Assembly (NCBI RefSeq): GCF_000383975.1
Contig: NZ_KB913019.1
Span: forward strand, 174,793-238,792
Direction: 5' to 3'
DNA length: 64,000 nt
From: Natronorubrum tibetense GA33
GTDB taxonomy: Archaea; Halobacteriota; Halobacteria; Halobacteriales; Natrialbaceae
The notes below the pieces were generated by a model. The model saw only the letters and a list, made by a program, of their open reading frames with translations, was not told where the DNA came from and did not search any database. Shown piece by piece: positions 36,811-44,050 of the stretch. Made by a program: the position numbers and the translations under genes. The stretch's first letter is position 1. Each line of letters opens with the position of its first letter.

Positions 36811-37738
36811 CTTGCAGTCACACGACTACCGACTCGAGCAGTTTGTACAATGGTGTGAAAGTGAGGAAATCAACAATCTAAACGACTTCTCCGCGCGAGA
36901 CATCCATCGCTTCCGAGTCAAGCGGCGAAACGAGGACGAACTTGCCACGGCGTCGATGAAGGGACAGTTGGCGACGTTACGTGTCTTTCTCCGGTTCTGT
37001 GTGAGTGTTGATGCTGTTCAATCAGGACTCGATGAGAAGATTATCCTGCCAACAACTACAGCAGCGGACGCACGCGACGAATTGCTCAGTAAGGATCGGG
37101 CTCAGAAAATACTGGATCATTTGGAACGGTATCGCTACGCAAGACTCGAACACGCGCTGTTCGAAGTACTCTGGCATACAGGTCTACGAATCGGGGCTGC
37201 GACCGGAATTGACGTCGAAGATTACGATCCAGATGACCAGTACCTCGCTCTCGTACACCGACCGAATACTGGGACTTCTCTGAAGAACGGCTCGAAAAGC
37301 GAACGACTAGTCGCACTGAACGAACGTGTTTGCCGGGTTCTGGACGACTGGCTCGCAGTTAATCACCCACGGGTCGTCGATGACTACGGTCGAACACCGC
37401 TATTCGCTACGAAGCGAAATCGTCTCAGCCGTAACCGTGGTCGAACAATTGCATATCAGTATACGCGCCCGTGCATATACGAGAACGACTGTCCGCATAA
37501 CCGAGACATCGAGGAGTGTGAAGCACGTCCAACAGAGTACGCGCACAAGTGCCCATCAGCGCTGAGTCCACATCCTGTTCGAAGGGGTTCGATTACACAT
37601 CATCTTCAATCGGATACCCCTGAACGAATCGTGAGCGATCGGATGGATGTTGGTATAGACGTACTGGAGCGACACTACGATCAGCGATCCGCTAGAGAAA
37701 AGCTTGAGCAACGTCGCCGATATCTTCCAGACGAATAG
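36725..37738 (+). CDS. Tyrosine recombinase of the XerC/D-like haloarchaeal family
   Basis: 337 residues. N-terminal SAM-like domain (about 5-100). Catalytic Arg in WHTGLRIGAATGID, His-x-x-Arg in SPHPVRRGSITHHL, and nucleophile Tyr in LERHYDQRS. Before the second Arg there is a Cys/His-rich loop (CIYENDCPHNRDIEECEA, then a further Cys) that could bind zinc and is shared with the relatives at 56651 and 57714. Its leader and first codons are duplicated at 50321. The ATG is supported by conservation between copies starting there. Local GC is well below that of the metabolic island, suggesting acquired DNA. Confidence 0.9.
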   Translation: MTNDLEPLAPETARQMYLDERRHELADATLQSHDYRLEQFVQWCESEEINNLNDFSARDIHRFRVKRRNEDELATASMKGQLATLRVFLRFCVSVDAVQSGLDEKIILPTTTAADARDELLSKDRAQKILDHLERYRYARLEHALFEVLWHTGLRIGAATGIDVEDYDPDDQYLALVHRPNTGTSLKNGSKSERLVALNERVCRVLDDWLAVNHPRVVDDYGRTPLFATKRNRLSRNRGRTIAYQYTRPCIYENDCPHNRDIEECEARPTEYAHKCPSALSPHPVRRGSITHHLQSDTPERIVSDRMDVGIDVLERHYDQRSAREKLEQRRRYLPDE

Positions 37739-37768
37739 TATCAATAGTCATTTTCGGACAACAAACAT

Positions 37769-37862
37769 ACTATTCGTCTTCTGTTTAGAGCAGAACCAGC
37801 AGACAGCAGTTGCTTATCGGCGTTCCTTTCTGGAAGGAATGAGGAGGGGAGTCTGTGCGTAT
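37769..37862 (+). repeat. Inverted IS end (left), matching 39140-39230
   Basis: ACTATTCGTC, then TTTAGAGCAGAACCAGC and a further 50 bp, match the reverse complement of 39140-39230 at roughly 85-90%. The match includes the region of the transposase start codon, so this is the 5' end of a second, inverted IS4-type copy that stops near 37862. Confidence 0.75.
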
Positions 37863-37892
37863 TTAAGGGGTGAGGGTCCGCGAGATGCGCCG

Positions 37893-38210
37893 TCAGGACT
37901 CGCGCCACTTATGGCCACACTCGACGCAGGTTAACAGCCGAACCTCGTAGGAACCGCCCGGCTTCGGCATCATCCCGTAGTAGGCCCGGTCGCTGTCGCA
38001 GTCGTCCGCTGGACAGGGCTCCTGCATCGTCTCGGTGGTGCCTTGGGTCGTGTCGGCCACGGCAGGTGCCCCGTCGTCCCGCTGCCCCTCCCGGATCGCC
38101 ATCGCCGCTTCCGCTTGCGATTCCCGCGGGTCCTCGTTCTCACAAGAGCGACACACCCACGTGTCGCCCTCCGTGTGCATCATCGAACCACACTCGTCGC
38201 AGAATTGCAT
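37893..38210 (-). CDS. Divergent transcription factor S (TFS/TFIIS-C-like) paralogue
   Basis: 105 residues. N-terminal zinc ribbon C4-x2-C7...C20-x2-C23 as in RPB9/TFS, an acidic Gln/Asp linker, and a C-terminal ribbon C66-x4-C71...C95-x2-C98 ending CGHKWRES. Canonical TFS carries a hairpin tip with a catalytic Asp-Glu (RSADE-type) that stimulates RNA cleavage by RNA polymerase; here the place is occupied by MPKPGGSYE, with only one acidic residue. The first ribbon is spaced normally but the second is C-x4-C. It is therefore probably a cleavage-defective or specialised RNAP-binding factor. It sits between inverted IS ends. Confidence 0.85.
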   Translation of the reverse strand: MQFCDECGSMMHTEGDTWVCRSCENEDPRESQAEAAMAIREGQRDDGAPAVADTTQGTTETMQEPCPADDCDSDRAYYGMMPKPGGSYEVRLLTCVECGHKWRES

Positions 38211-38285
38211 TATAAATGAATCTACGCACGTGGCAGATATAGGTTTTTAATTCAACTACGTTCAGAAATCAGCGAGCTGTAACGG

Positions 38286-38381
38286 TCATTCACTAAGAGC
38301 GTCAAAATCATCCTCGGATTGTGGTACGTGGTACCGAGTCGAATAACCTTCCTCGACAATCTCAGCGGATTTCTTATTCAC
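38286..38381 (-). CDS. Possible 31-residue ORF upstream of TFS
   Basis: GTG-started frame on the TFS strand with natural composition (EIVEEGYSTRYHVPQSEDD) and an acidic end. It begins where similarity to the IS4 transposase stops. It may be a small gene or the end of a lost one; family unknown. Confidence 0.3.
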   Translation of the reverse strand: MNKKSAEIVEEGYSTRYHVPQSEDDFDALSE

Positions 38382-39160
38382 TTTCCACGTCGATATACTG
38401 GCGATAGAGGTCCTCCGTAACATCGTGTATCTGTTCGCCTTCCAAGGGAATGGCGTCGCCGCACCATTACCGTAGTTCCTCTGTTATCACCGGGTTAGCG
38501 TTGTCTTTCAATGGGGTCACGAAGTAGCCGCCGTTTTCGTCAATCAGCGCGAAACGGCAGTAGCAGAGGTACGCCCGATCAAACAGAACGAGGCGATCTT
38601 CAAGCCGCGGCCCTGTGGCGAATTGCGTACTGTCGTGGGTTTCTCGTCGGTGACGGTGTAGTCGTCGATGGTTTGATCGGTGATGTTGTGGAGCAGGTGG
38701 AGTCGTGCTTCAGCCTGCTCCTTTTTGCGGCCTGCGAAATCGTCGGTAAGTAGCTCGTGCAACCACAGGACAGTGCCGTCTGCACTGATAATGTCCCAAA
38801 GCGGTTGATCTCTCGGGAGGTGGTGTCTGGAACCATGATCTCGTCGAAGACGCGCTCGACGAGGTCACTCAGATACTCCGCGAGTTCTGGCGTCAGCTGT
38901 TGGTAAAAGCCACTCGGACAAAGTGTGTCGTCGGCGGTAGCGTTGTAGCTGCGCCGGAAGTCAGCAAGAGAGCGACTCTCCTCGGTGGCAAACCGAACAC
39001 GAGCGACCAGACCAGCGGTGGCATCTGGAGTTTGCGGTTGCGTTCGGCCACGCCAACCTCTTCGGCGTGGTCTTCCAGCATCAGAGAGGGAAAAAGGCTA
39101 GTAAGGCGACGCTTTATCCGGCGTGAGGAGGCTTCTTGGTACACACAGTCGCTTCCTCAT
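38382..39160 (-). pseudogene. Degenerate IS4-family (ISH8-like) transposase, 3' truncated
   Basis: Successive frames on the minus strand read LFPSLMLEDHAEEVGV, then ESRSLADFRRSYNATADD, SGFYQQLTPELAEYL, HLLHNITDQTIDDYTV, FDRAYLCYCRFALIDENGG and GDAIPLEGEQIHD, the order of a haloarchaeal IS4 transposase. At least three frameshifts and one stop interrupt it, and the last third is missing, replaced by the short ORF and TFS gene. Confidence 0.75.
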
Positions 39161-39230
39161 TCCTTTCAGAAGGGAACGCCGATAAGCAACTGCTGTCTGC
39201 TGGTTCTGCTCTAAACTGACGACGAATAGT
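39140..39230 (-). repeat. Inverted IS end (right)
   Basis: Terminus of the degenerate IS4-type element, the inverted counterpart of 37769-37862. It has inserted into the 3' end of the small gene at 39211-39336. No direct target duplication could be found at the two outer edges. Confidence 0.7.
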
Positions 39231-39336
39231 GCTCTGGATTTTCTTGCTGATGTTCTTCAGCTGTACGTTCAACCTTCCGCAGTTCTGTTGCTGGTTCGTC
39301 CCAATTGCATGTCTCACAACTTGCCCGCAGCACCAT
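39211..39336 (-). CDS. Small CxxC protein with 3' end overwritten by an IS end
   Basis: 41 codons: the body MVLRASCETCNWDEPATEL with one C-x2-C pair and a Lys/Glu/Gln-rich helix resembles the many small one-CxxC haloarchaeal proteins. The stop TAG is supplied by the TTTAGAG of the IS terminus, so the natural C-terminus has been lost. The region 39337-39548 is AT-rich and holds no supported gene. Confidence 0.45.
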   Translation of the reverse strand: MVLRASCETCNWDEPATELRKVERTAEEHQQENPEHYSSSV

Positions 39337-39548
39337 ACTCTTCGATACTTTCCCAGTACACGTTAATCGTTATATGAAATTATACTTTAATAGAAGATCT
39401 CTGAGAGAGTGTATTAAAGCCGGAATCGGTGTGTGCTCTAGAGTCTCCCAACCGAAATCGATAGTTTCTGTGAAACCCTATATGATTGATCTCGAACTCC
39501 TAATAGTAAATACAGTGCGTTTAAACCTTATTCAATCAGGAGCGTTTA

Positions 39549-40220
39549 TCACTCGCGATAGATGCTGATACCGACCACTGCCGTCCAGAGGTAGAGGATC
39601 GGAAGGAGGAGCGTCGCGATATCGAATACCACGTGCCCCTCGGAGCCACCACCGACAGCAGAGACGAGCGAGATCACCGCGAGAACGACCGTGAGCGTCC
39701 CGAGTCCGACGCCACTCCAGTTAACGTATCGGTGGGTAAGAGCTGTCCGATTGAGAGCCCAGCTGAACAATGCAATTCCGCTTCCGAGGAGAATAGCGTA
39801 CATAAGCAGGTGGCCAGCGCCAAACGGAACGATAATCGAATCAACGACGGCATCGTGTTCACCCTCCTGTGCACCCCGCACGTCTACGTACGCCCACGTC
39901 ACCCACTGAAGGCCATGAAGGACACCTAGCCCAAGGACGCCAGCCGACAGATAGCCGGCGAGCCCGCGTCTCAGAGCGGGAGTCCATCGAAGGAGCGCGA
40001 CTACGCCGAGCGTTAAAATTACAATCGCGAGCGCCCATAACGCGTGGCTAAGCATCCCGAGCGTCGGAGAACCCGATGGCGGTGTGTCGGTCTGGATTAC
40101 GATGATCCCACCGAGAAAGAACGGAAGACCAGCGGTGATCAACGCTCTACTCGCGAGCGAAACATCCTTTGTTGACTTCTGTCCGGTTGATGAGGGCGAG
40201 TTTTGGGGATTTTCAGACAT
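39549..40220 (-). CDS. Six-helix integral membrane protein of unknown function
   Basis: 223 residues. After a 28-residue polar Ser/Gln-rich N-terminus come about six hydrophobic segments (around 30-50, 60-80, 92-112, 132-155, 168-190, 195-218). Charged loops carry a short EGEHDAVVD stretch. No motif of a known transporter or enzyme was recognised; conserved haloarchaeal hypothetical is the most that can be said. It stands alone, with an AT-rich upstream region (40221-40377). Confidence 0.7.
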   Translation of the reverse strand: MSENPQNSPSSTGQKSTKDVSLASRALITAGLPFFLGGIIVIQTDTPPSGSPTLGMLSHALWALAIVILTLGVVALLRWTPALRRGLAGYLSAGVLGLGVLHGLQWVTWAYVDVRGAQEGEHDAVVDSIIVPFGAGHLLMYAILLGSGIALFSWALNRTALTHRYVNWSGVGLGTLTVVLAVISLVSAVGGGSEGHVVFDIATLLLPILYLWTAVVGISIYRE

Positions 40221-40377
40221 GTTCTTGCTAGACGTAGACTGTGGTATTTGTTAACCGTTAGTAAACTACGCTATTTCACTAAATTTGATAAGAAGCGAAT
40301 GCTGTGAAAGAGGATCCACACTGATGCCCTCAGCCGCGAAGCATCATTGGGCAGAACACGGGAATTAAACGGTGATA

Positions 40378-40566
40378 TTACTCGTCTTCTTTCTTCTCTT
40401 TAATCTCCTGTAGTTGTCCGATCAGTTCATCGGCCGAGCCACCAGTCTCGACGGTCATCTCTCCCTCATATTCGTTCTCGTGGACGTTTACAGCAGTATC
40501 TTCGGCGTCTTCATCATCCACATTCTGTTGCTGCTGCTCAGATTCGTCGTAGCTACCAAAACCCAT
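40378..40566 (-). CDS. DUF5786 family small acidic protein
   Basis: 62 residues starting MGFGSYDESEQQQQ, the hallmark N-terminus of haloarchaeal DUF5786 proteins, followed by a very acidic middle and a C-terminal ELIGQLQEIKEKKEDE helix. The ATG at 40566 is chosen because the family begins here; a longer open frame upstream is unlike protein. Function unknown. Confidence 0.8.
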   Translation of the reverse strand: MGFGSYDESEQQQQNVDDEDAEDTAVNVHENEYEGEMTVETGGSADELIGQLQEIKEKKEDE

Positions 40567-40884
40567 ATTATACGTTTTACAGGCCAGACGTATATTTCTA
40601 GCGGTGCAATTGTCCAGAGCGTTGGTATGCCATATCCCACGGGTACCGCAGAAGATGCAGCCAATTGTCAAGAATATATGAAAACATCCGTTGAAATAGT
40701 TATGAATATTTCGATGTTTAGAGGGAGTTGGTCTTTGGTTACCTATGCTTGGGTCACAACCGATCGAAAACGATAGCCCACTGTTTCACATCGACGGCTA
40801 TTTGACGATAGACTCACCGGTATTACTCGAGAGGTTTCCCGGCTTCTAGCTGTTCGCAACCGTTAGCCGCCGGATTGATCATCC

Positions 40885-41742
40885 ATGACGAGCGAACTGC
40901 AACTCGATTTCGACGTTGACCCCGAAAGCCAAATCGAACTGTTAGCCGAGATCGTCCGTGAAGAGTACCCGCCAGCAAAAGTCCGAGATGTCGAAGAAGT
41001 AATCGCTGTCGACGGCGGCCCCATCGATTACCTCGGATGGCTCGCACTCGAGGACTACGAAGAGCACTGCTTTTTCTACAAAGATGAGGAGCCCGACCAG
41101 CAGGCACTTCGCTGGCTACTCTCGATCTCACCCCAACAGTCGGATATGCCACAGCTCAAGCGGTTTCTTCGACAGTCATACGAGAGCTATGCCGAAAGTG
41201 ATCACGGAGTGGTCATCGAAATTTCGGATACGTTTCTTCCCGGAAGTACACCGAAAGCGAACATTGGGTTCTATCACAATCCGATCACGGACGATGTCAA
41301 CTCCGGTATAGTTACGACTCCGGTGAATCAGCAAAAAGAGATCTTAGCGGACGTTTCGAAGTTGGTTCCGGCCAGAGATCTCGAGACGTTTGTGTTGAAT
41401 ACCGCACGGACACTTCGAACGGAACTCCGCAAAGACGCAGAACGGCATACACTCGAAGGGGACGTGAGTTCGATTCTCGAGCAGGATCCGAATTTTCGAC
41501 GAGAAACGGTCCGTGACCTCCCTCAAGGGATTCATCCGGGGTACGTCGGTACTGAAGTGGAACTCTGGCAAAAACCGGTCTCACGGATTGATTATCTCGA
41601 TGGGGCGCAAGGATTCGTTCAAATCTGGATGCCGATTGCCGACGATGATGTCTGCCTACTATCAGTCACTCGAGGTGAGTTCAATCGAGAGTCAGCGATA
41701 GACGAAGTTCGTTCTACACTCTCTAATAAAATTCAGCAATAA
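40885..41742 (+). CDS. Uncharacterised 285-residue protein
   Basis: 285 residues, acidic, soluble, without signal peptide or membrane helix. The N-terminus (DFDVDPESQIELLAEIVRE) looks helical; the centre alternates strands and helices; a Trp/Pro-rich strand (IHPGYVGTEVELWQKP) lies at about 215-230. No catalytic motif or known family was recognised. It belongs to the low-GC accessory block and is monocistronic. A role with neighbours is not evident. Confidence 0.7.
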   Translation: MTSELQLDFDVDPESQIELLAEIVREEYPPAKVRDVEEVIAVDGGPIDYLGWLALEDYEEHCFFYKDEEPDQQALRWLLSISPQQSDMPQLKRFLRQSYESYAESDHGVVIEISDTFLPGSTPKANIGFYHNPITDDVNSGIVTTPVNQQKEILADVSKLVPARDLETFVLNTARTLRTELRKDAERHTLEGDVSSILEQDPNFRRETVRDLPQGIHPGYVGTEVELWQKPVSRIDYLDGAQGFVQIWMPIADDDVCLLSVTRGEFNRESAIDEVRSTLSNKIQQ

Positions 41743-41984
41743 TAACATAATCGGATTACAACTGGACAGCAAGAGGGGAGAAAGTACCCGAATCCAATAC
41801 AGCGAAACGTATTTACGGACGAAAGAAAAATAGATATACAACTTCGGCTGCGGTTTCATTTCCTTCGGTGCGCCACTCAAGCGCTATTCGCTGGCGGTGA
41901 TCGATCTGATCGCACCGAATGGAGACAGTGGACGCATTTCAGTAGTTCACCGCCACCGGGGACACGAGAACGGCACAGCAGACC

Positions 41985-42182
41985 ATGACATCAGAATTTG
42001 ACCTACCCTGTTCGGAATGTGAAGGAGACCTACGAGAGGCGACCATCAATCCACACGAACTCGGGATCCAGATAACGAACGATACTCCCGTTCTCGTTGC
42101 TGAATGTCGGGATTATGGTGAGCGACACTATCCAGCGCAAACGCTCAGAGAACTCGGACGCCACAAATCACAGAAGTCGTGA
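41985..42182 (+). CDS. Small zinc-finger-like protein with one broken CxxC pair
   Basis: 65 residues. First pair CSEC at 9-12 is intact; the second, which in relatives reads CxxCG before ERHYP, reads CRDYGERHYP, so one zinc ligand has become Tyr. The body (RELGRHKSQKS end) is typical for the abundant haloarchaeal micro zinc-finger proteins. It is the first of a possible two-gene unit with 42225 (43-bp gap). It may no longer bind zinc in the usual way. Confidence 0.6.
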   Translation: MTSEFDLPCSECEGDLREATINPHELGIQITNDTPVLVAECRDYGERHYPAQTLRELGRHKSQKS

Positions 42183-42224
42183 ACGGAGCAGTATCGAACC
42201 GGTACTAATCACACAAATACATAT

Positions 42225-42887
42225 ATGACTCATTTCAAGACAGACGACTGGACGACCACCGAGTCACTCATCGATTTCGATGGGATACCAGACACAATTT
42301 CGAGCAGTTCGACACTCTGTATCGCTAAACCAGCACCGCTTACGGAACATGCACTACCAATGCGTATTACAAATCGGTATGCGGACCGCGGCGATTGTCG
42401 AATTATCGTAACGTCATCGGCCGGTGCTGAAGAAACGATTCGGCAACAAAAGGCGATCGAACCATTGGAAGAGTCTCGGATCGGTGTTGTCGATACCACA
42501 GCTAACGACTACCTTGCAGCCCTCTATCAGGAAAACCCGACTATTTCTCTTCCACATTCAAGAGAATTAACGCAACTTTCTCTTGCAGTATGGGATTTGC
42601 ACGAAACGCTTTCGGAACCGTGTGAGAAAACACACATAATCATCCAATCACTCACACCAATACTTGCTGAAGGGCGTCTTGAAAGCGTAATAAACGTACT
42701 CGAGCGATGGATCGAGCAACAACGAGCTACTTCCAGCCTCACTGTGTTCAGTATCGAGTATACTGAGCACGACGAAGCCACGATGGTTGCACTCGAAAGG
42801 CTCGTCGATGGAATCGTCTGGGTCGAACAGACGGAGAGACAGAAACTTCGACTCGACTATCAGCGGGCACGAGGCCGAGAGCAGTAG
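42225..42887 (+). CDS. DUF7504/RecA-superfamily-like haloarchaeal protein
   Basis: 220 residues. The pattern of alternating strands with IIVTSSAGAEE, RIGVVDTT, THIIIQSLTPIL and LERLVDGIVWVE matches the KaiC/RadA-like DUF7504 group, often found beside signalling genes in haloarchaea. A clear Walker A is not visible, so ATP binding is doubtful. Signal-integration or gas-vesicle/taxis-associated roles have been suggested for related genes; here there is no direct evidence. Confidence 0.6.
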   Translation: MTHFKTDDWTTTESLIDFDGIPDTISSSSTLCIAKPAPLTEHALPMRITNRYADRGDCRIIVTSSAGAEETIRQQKAIEPLEESRIGVVDTTANDYLAALYQENPTISLPHSRELTQLSLAVWDLHETLSEPCEKTHIIIQSLTPILAEGRLESVINVLERWIEQQRATSSLTVFSIEYTEHDEATMVALERLVDGIVWVEQTERQKLRLDYQRARGREQ

Positions 42888-43063
42888 CTAGCCTATTGAC
42901 CGGCAGTAACTCGCACAAGATTTTCGTTTAGGTTGCTTTCTTAGAATCGTATTTTAAGTACTTCGACATCCACCTTCGGACAACTCACATGAATATCCAA
43001 GATTTGACCAGCACTCGCACCCTCCAACTCTATAGGCATTGATAAGGTCCATTTCAATGGTTC

Positions 43064-43273
43064 ATGGGAGAAACAATCAAAGTAATCGAATTGGTCGGTA
43101 CCTCAACTGACTCGTGGGAAGACGCCGCGCAGAATGCGTTAAACGATGCAGATGAATTACTCGAGAATCTCAGTGGAATCGAAATCGAATCACAGACGGC
43201 AGACATTGAAGACGGACAGATCGAACGCTACAAAACAACAGTCCACGTGGCGTTTGCGCTGCAGGATCGATGA
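43064..43273 (+). CDS. Dodecin family protein
   Basis: 69 residues, normal for dodecin, which forms a hollow dodecamer storing flavins. KVIELVGTSTDSWEDAAQNAL and the final strand YKTTVHVAFAL are the family's key strands. In the well-studied halobacterial dodecin a Trp stacks between two flavins; the equivalent stretch here (LENLSGIEIESQ) has no Trp, so flavin stacking would be altered, or another ligand such as CoA is held. A TATA-like TTTTAAGTA lies about 110 bp upstream (42951). Confidence 0.85.
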   Translation: MGETIKVIELVGTSTDSWEDAAQNALNDADELLENLSGIEIESQTADIEDGQIERYKTTVHVAFALQDR

Positions 43274-43321
43274 GTAAAATCGATCAGTTCGTCTCTTTTA
43301 CTGGCGGAAGATACAGTCCTG

Positions 43322-43729
43322 TTACGAACGTATCTCGTCGAAATGCTGTTTGCAAAGGAGGTTGTTTCTCTTGTGCGTTAGTTCGTTCCCAGCTTCACCG
43401 GCGTTCGTCTCTGTCTCGAGCGTTACGTACTCTGTTGTCCGGTTGCAGTCGGAATAGCCACACGTTCCTGCAGGACCGACTTCGACACCACTCCAGACGA
43501 GATCGTCTTCACAGTCGACACAGAGTTTACCGACAACAGTGTTAGGGTCAGTATCAACTGCAATACTGAGCAGTCGATCTTCAGTTTTCTCACACCGTAA
43601 GCACTCTTCCATATTTTCTGGTAAGGAATTACAGACCAAAGGTGTATTCCTATCCAGCTCTCGCATACATGTGCTATTATTTGGATATGCTGTCGTGTCT
43701 TTTGTTTGGTTAAACACTGTGTGATTCAC
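43322..43729 (-). CDS. Cys-rich zinc-ribbon-like small protein
   Basis: Open for 135 codons; internal ATGs at 43666 and 43612 are more credible starts, the latter giving MEECLRCEKTEDRLL with 96 residues. Cysteine pairs CLRC, CVDC, CGYSDC and a late C-x2-H suggest two zinc sites. The family is not recognised, though similar multi-CxxC proteins are common in haloarchaea. It converges with the dodecin gene. Confidence 0.55.
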   Translation of the reverse strand: MNHTVFNQTKDTTAYPNNSTCMRELDRNTPLVCNSLPENMEECLRCEKTEDRLLSIAVDTDPNTVVGKLCVDCEDDLVWSGVEVGPAGTCGYSDCNRTTEYVTLETETNAGEAGNELTHKRNNLLCKQHFDEIRS

Positions 43730-43872
43730 TCTGAAATCTCAGGAGACAAACTCAACTGTTTCTGAGCCTGATGCGTTGGACAGTCTCTAATCAATCATAA
43801 CAGACAAGTAAAGCAGTAGTTCGGAGGGACCACAAAGCATATTCCATTGAACAATGACACATATAGTAGGAA

Positions 43873-43912
43873 GGTGGACAGCGGGTAGGGGTACTCGCGG
43901 TTTCTGTCCACC
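43873..43912. other. Extended two-tier hairpin
   Basis: Outer stem GGTGGACAG/CTGTCCACC (43873-43881, 43904-43912) encloses an inner stem GCGGGTA/TACTCGC closed by GGGG (43881-43898). It lies in a 320-bp AT-rich gap, 140 bp past the stop of the aCPSF1 gene. It may be a structured 3' end, a small RNA or a protein-binding site. Confidence 0.5.
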
Positions 43913-44050
43913 AATTTATCGCCTATATTGAGAGGGTTGTATCTATCCAAGCATTAAAATCTGTTTTAGCTGACTTACAGATTTAGACATGGAAACACAG
44001 TACGACCCTCGTGAACAGAATAGCATGACCGCTCTGTCGAGACGGAGATG

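Noticed and set aside
37730..37778. 10-bp inverted repeat GACGAATAGT/ACTATTCGTC after the recombinase stop, considered as a terminator
   Set aside because: One arm is the end of the recombinase coding sequence and the other belongs to the IS end; the 29-base loop makes a terminator unlikely, and coincidence cannot be excluded.
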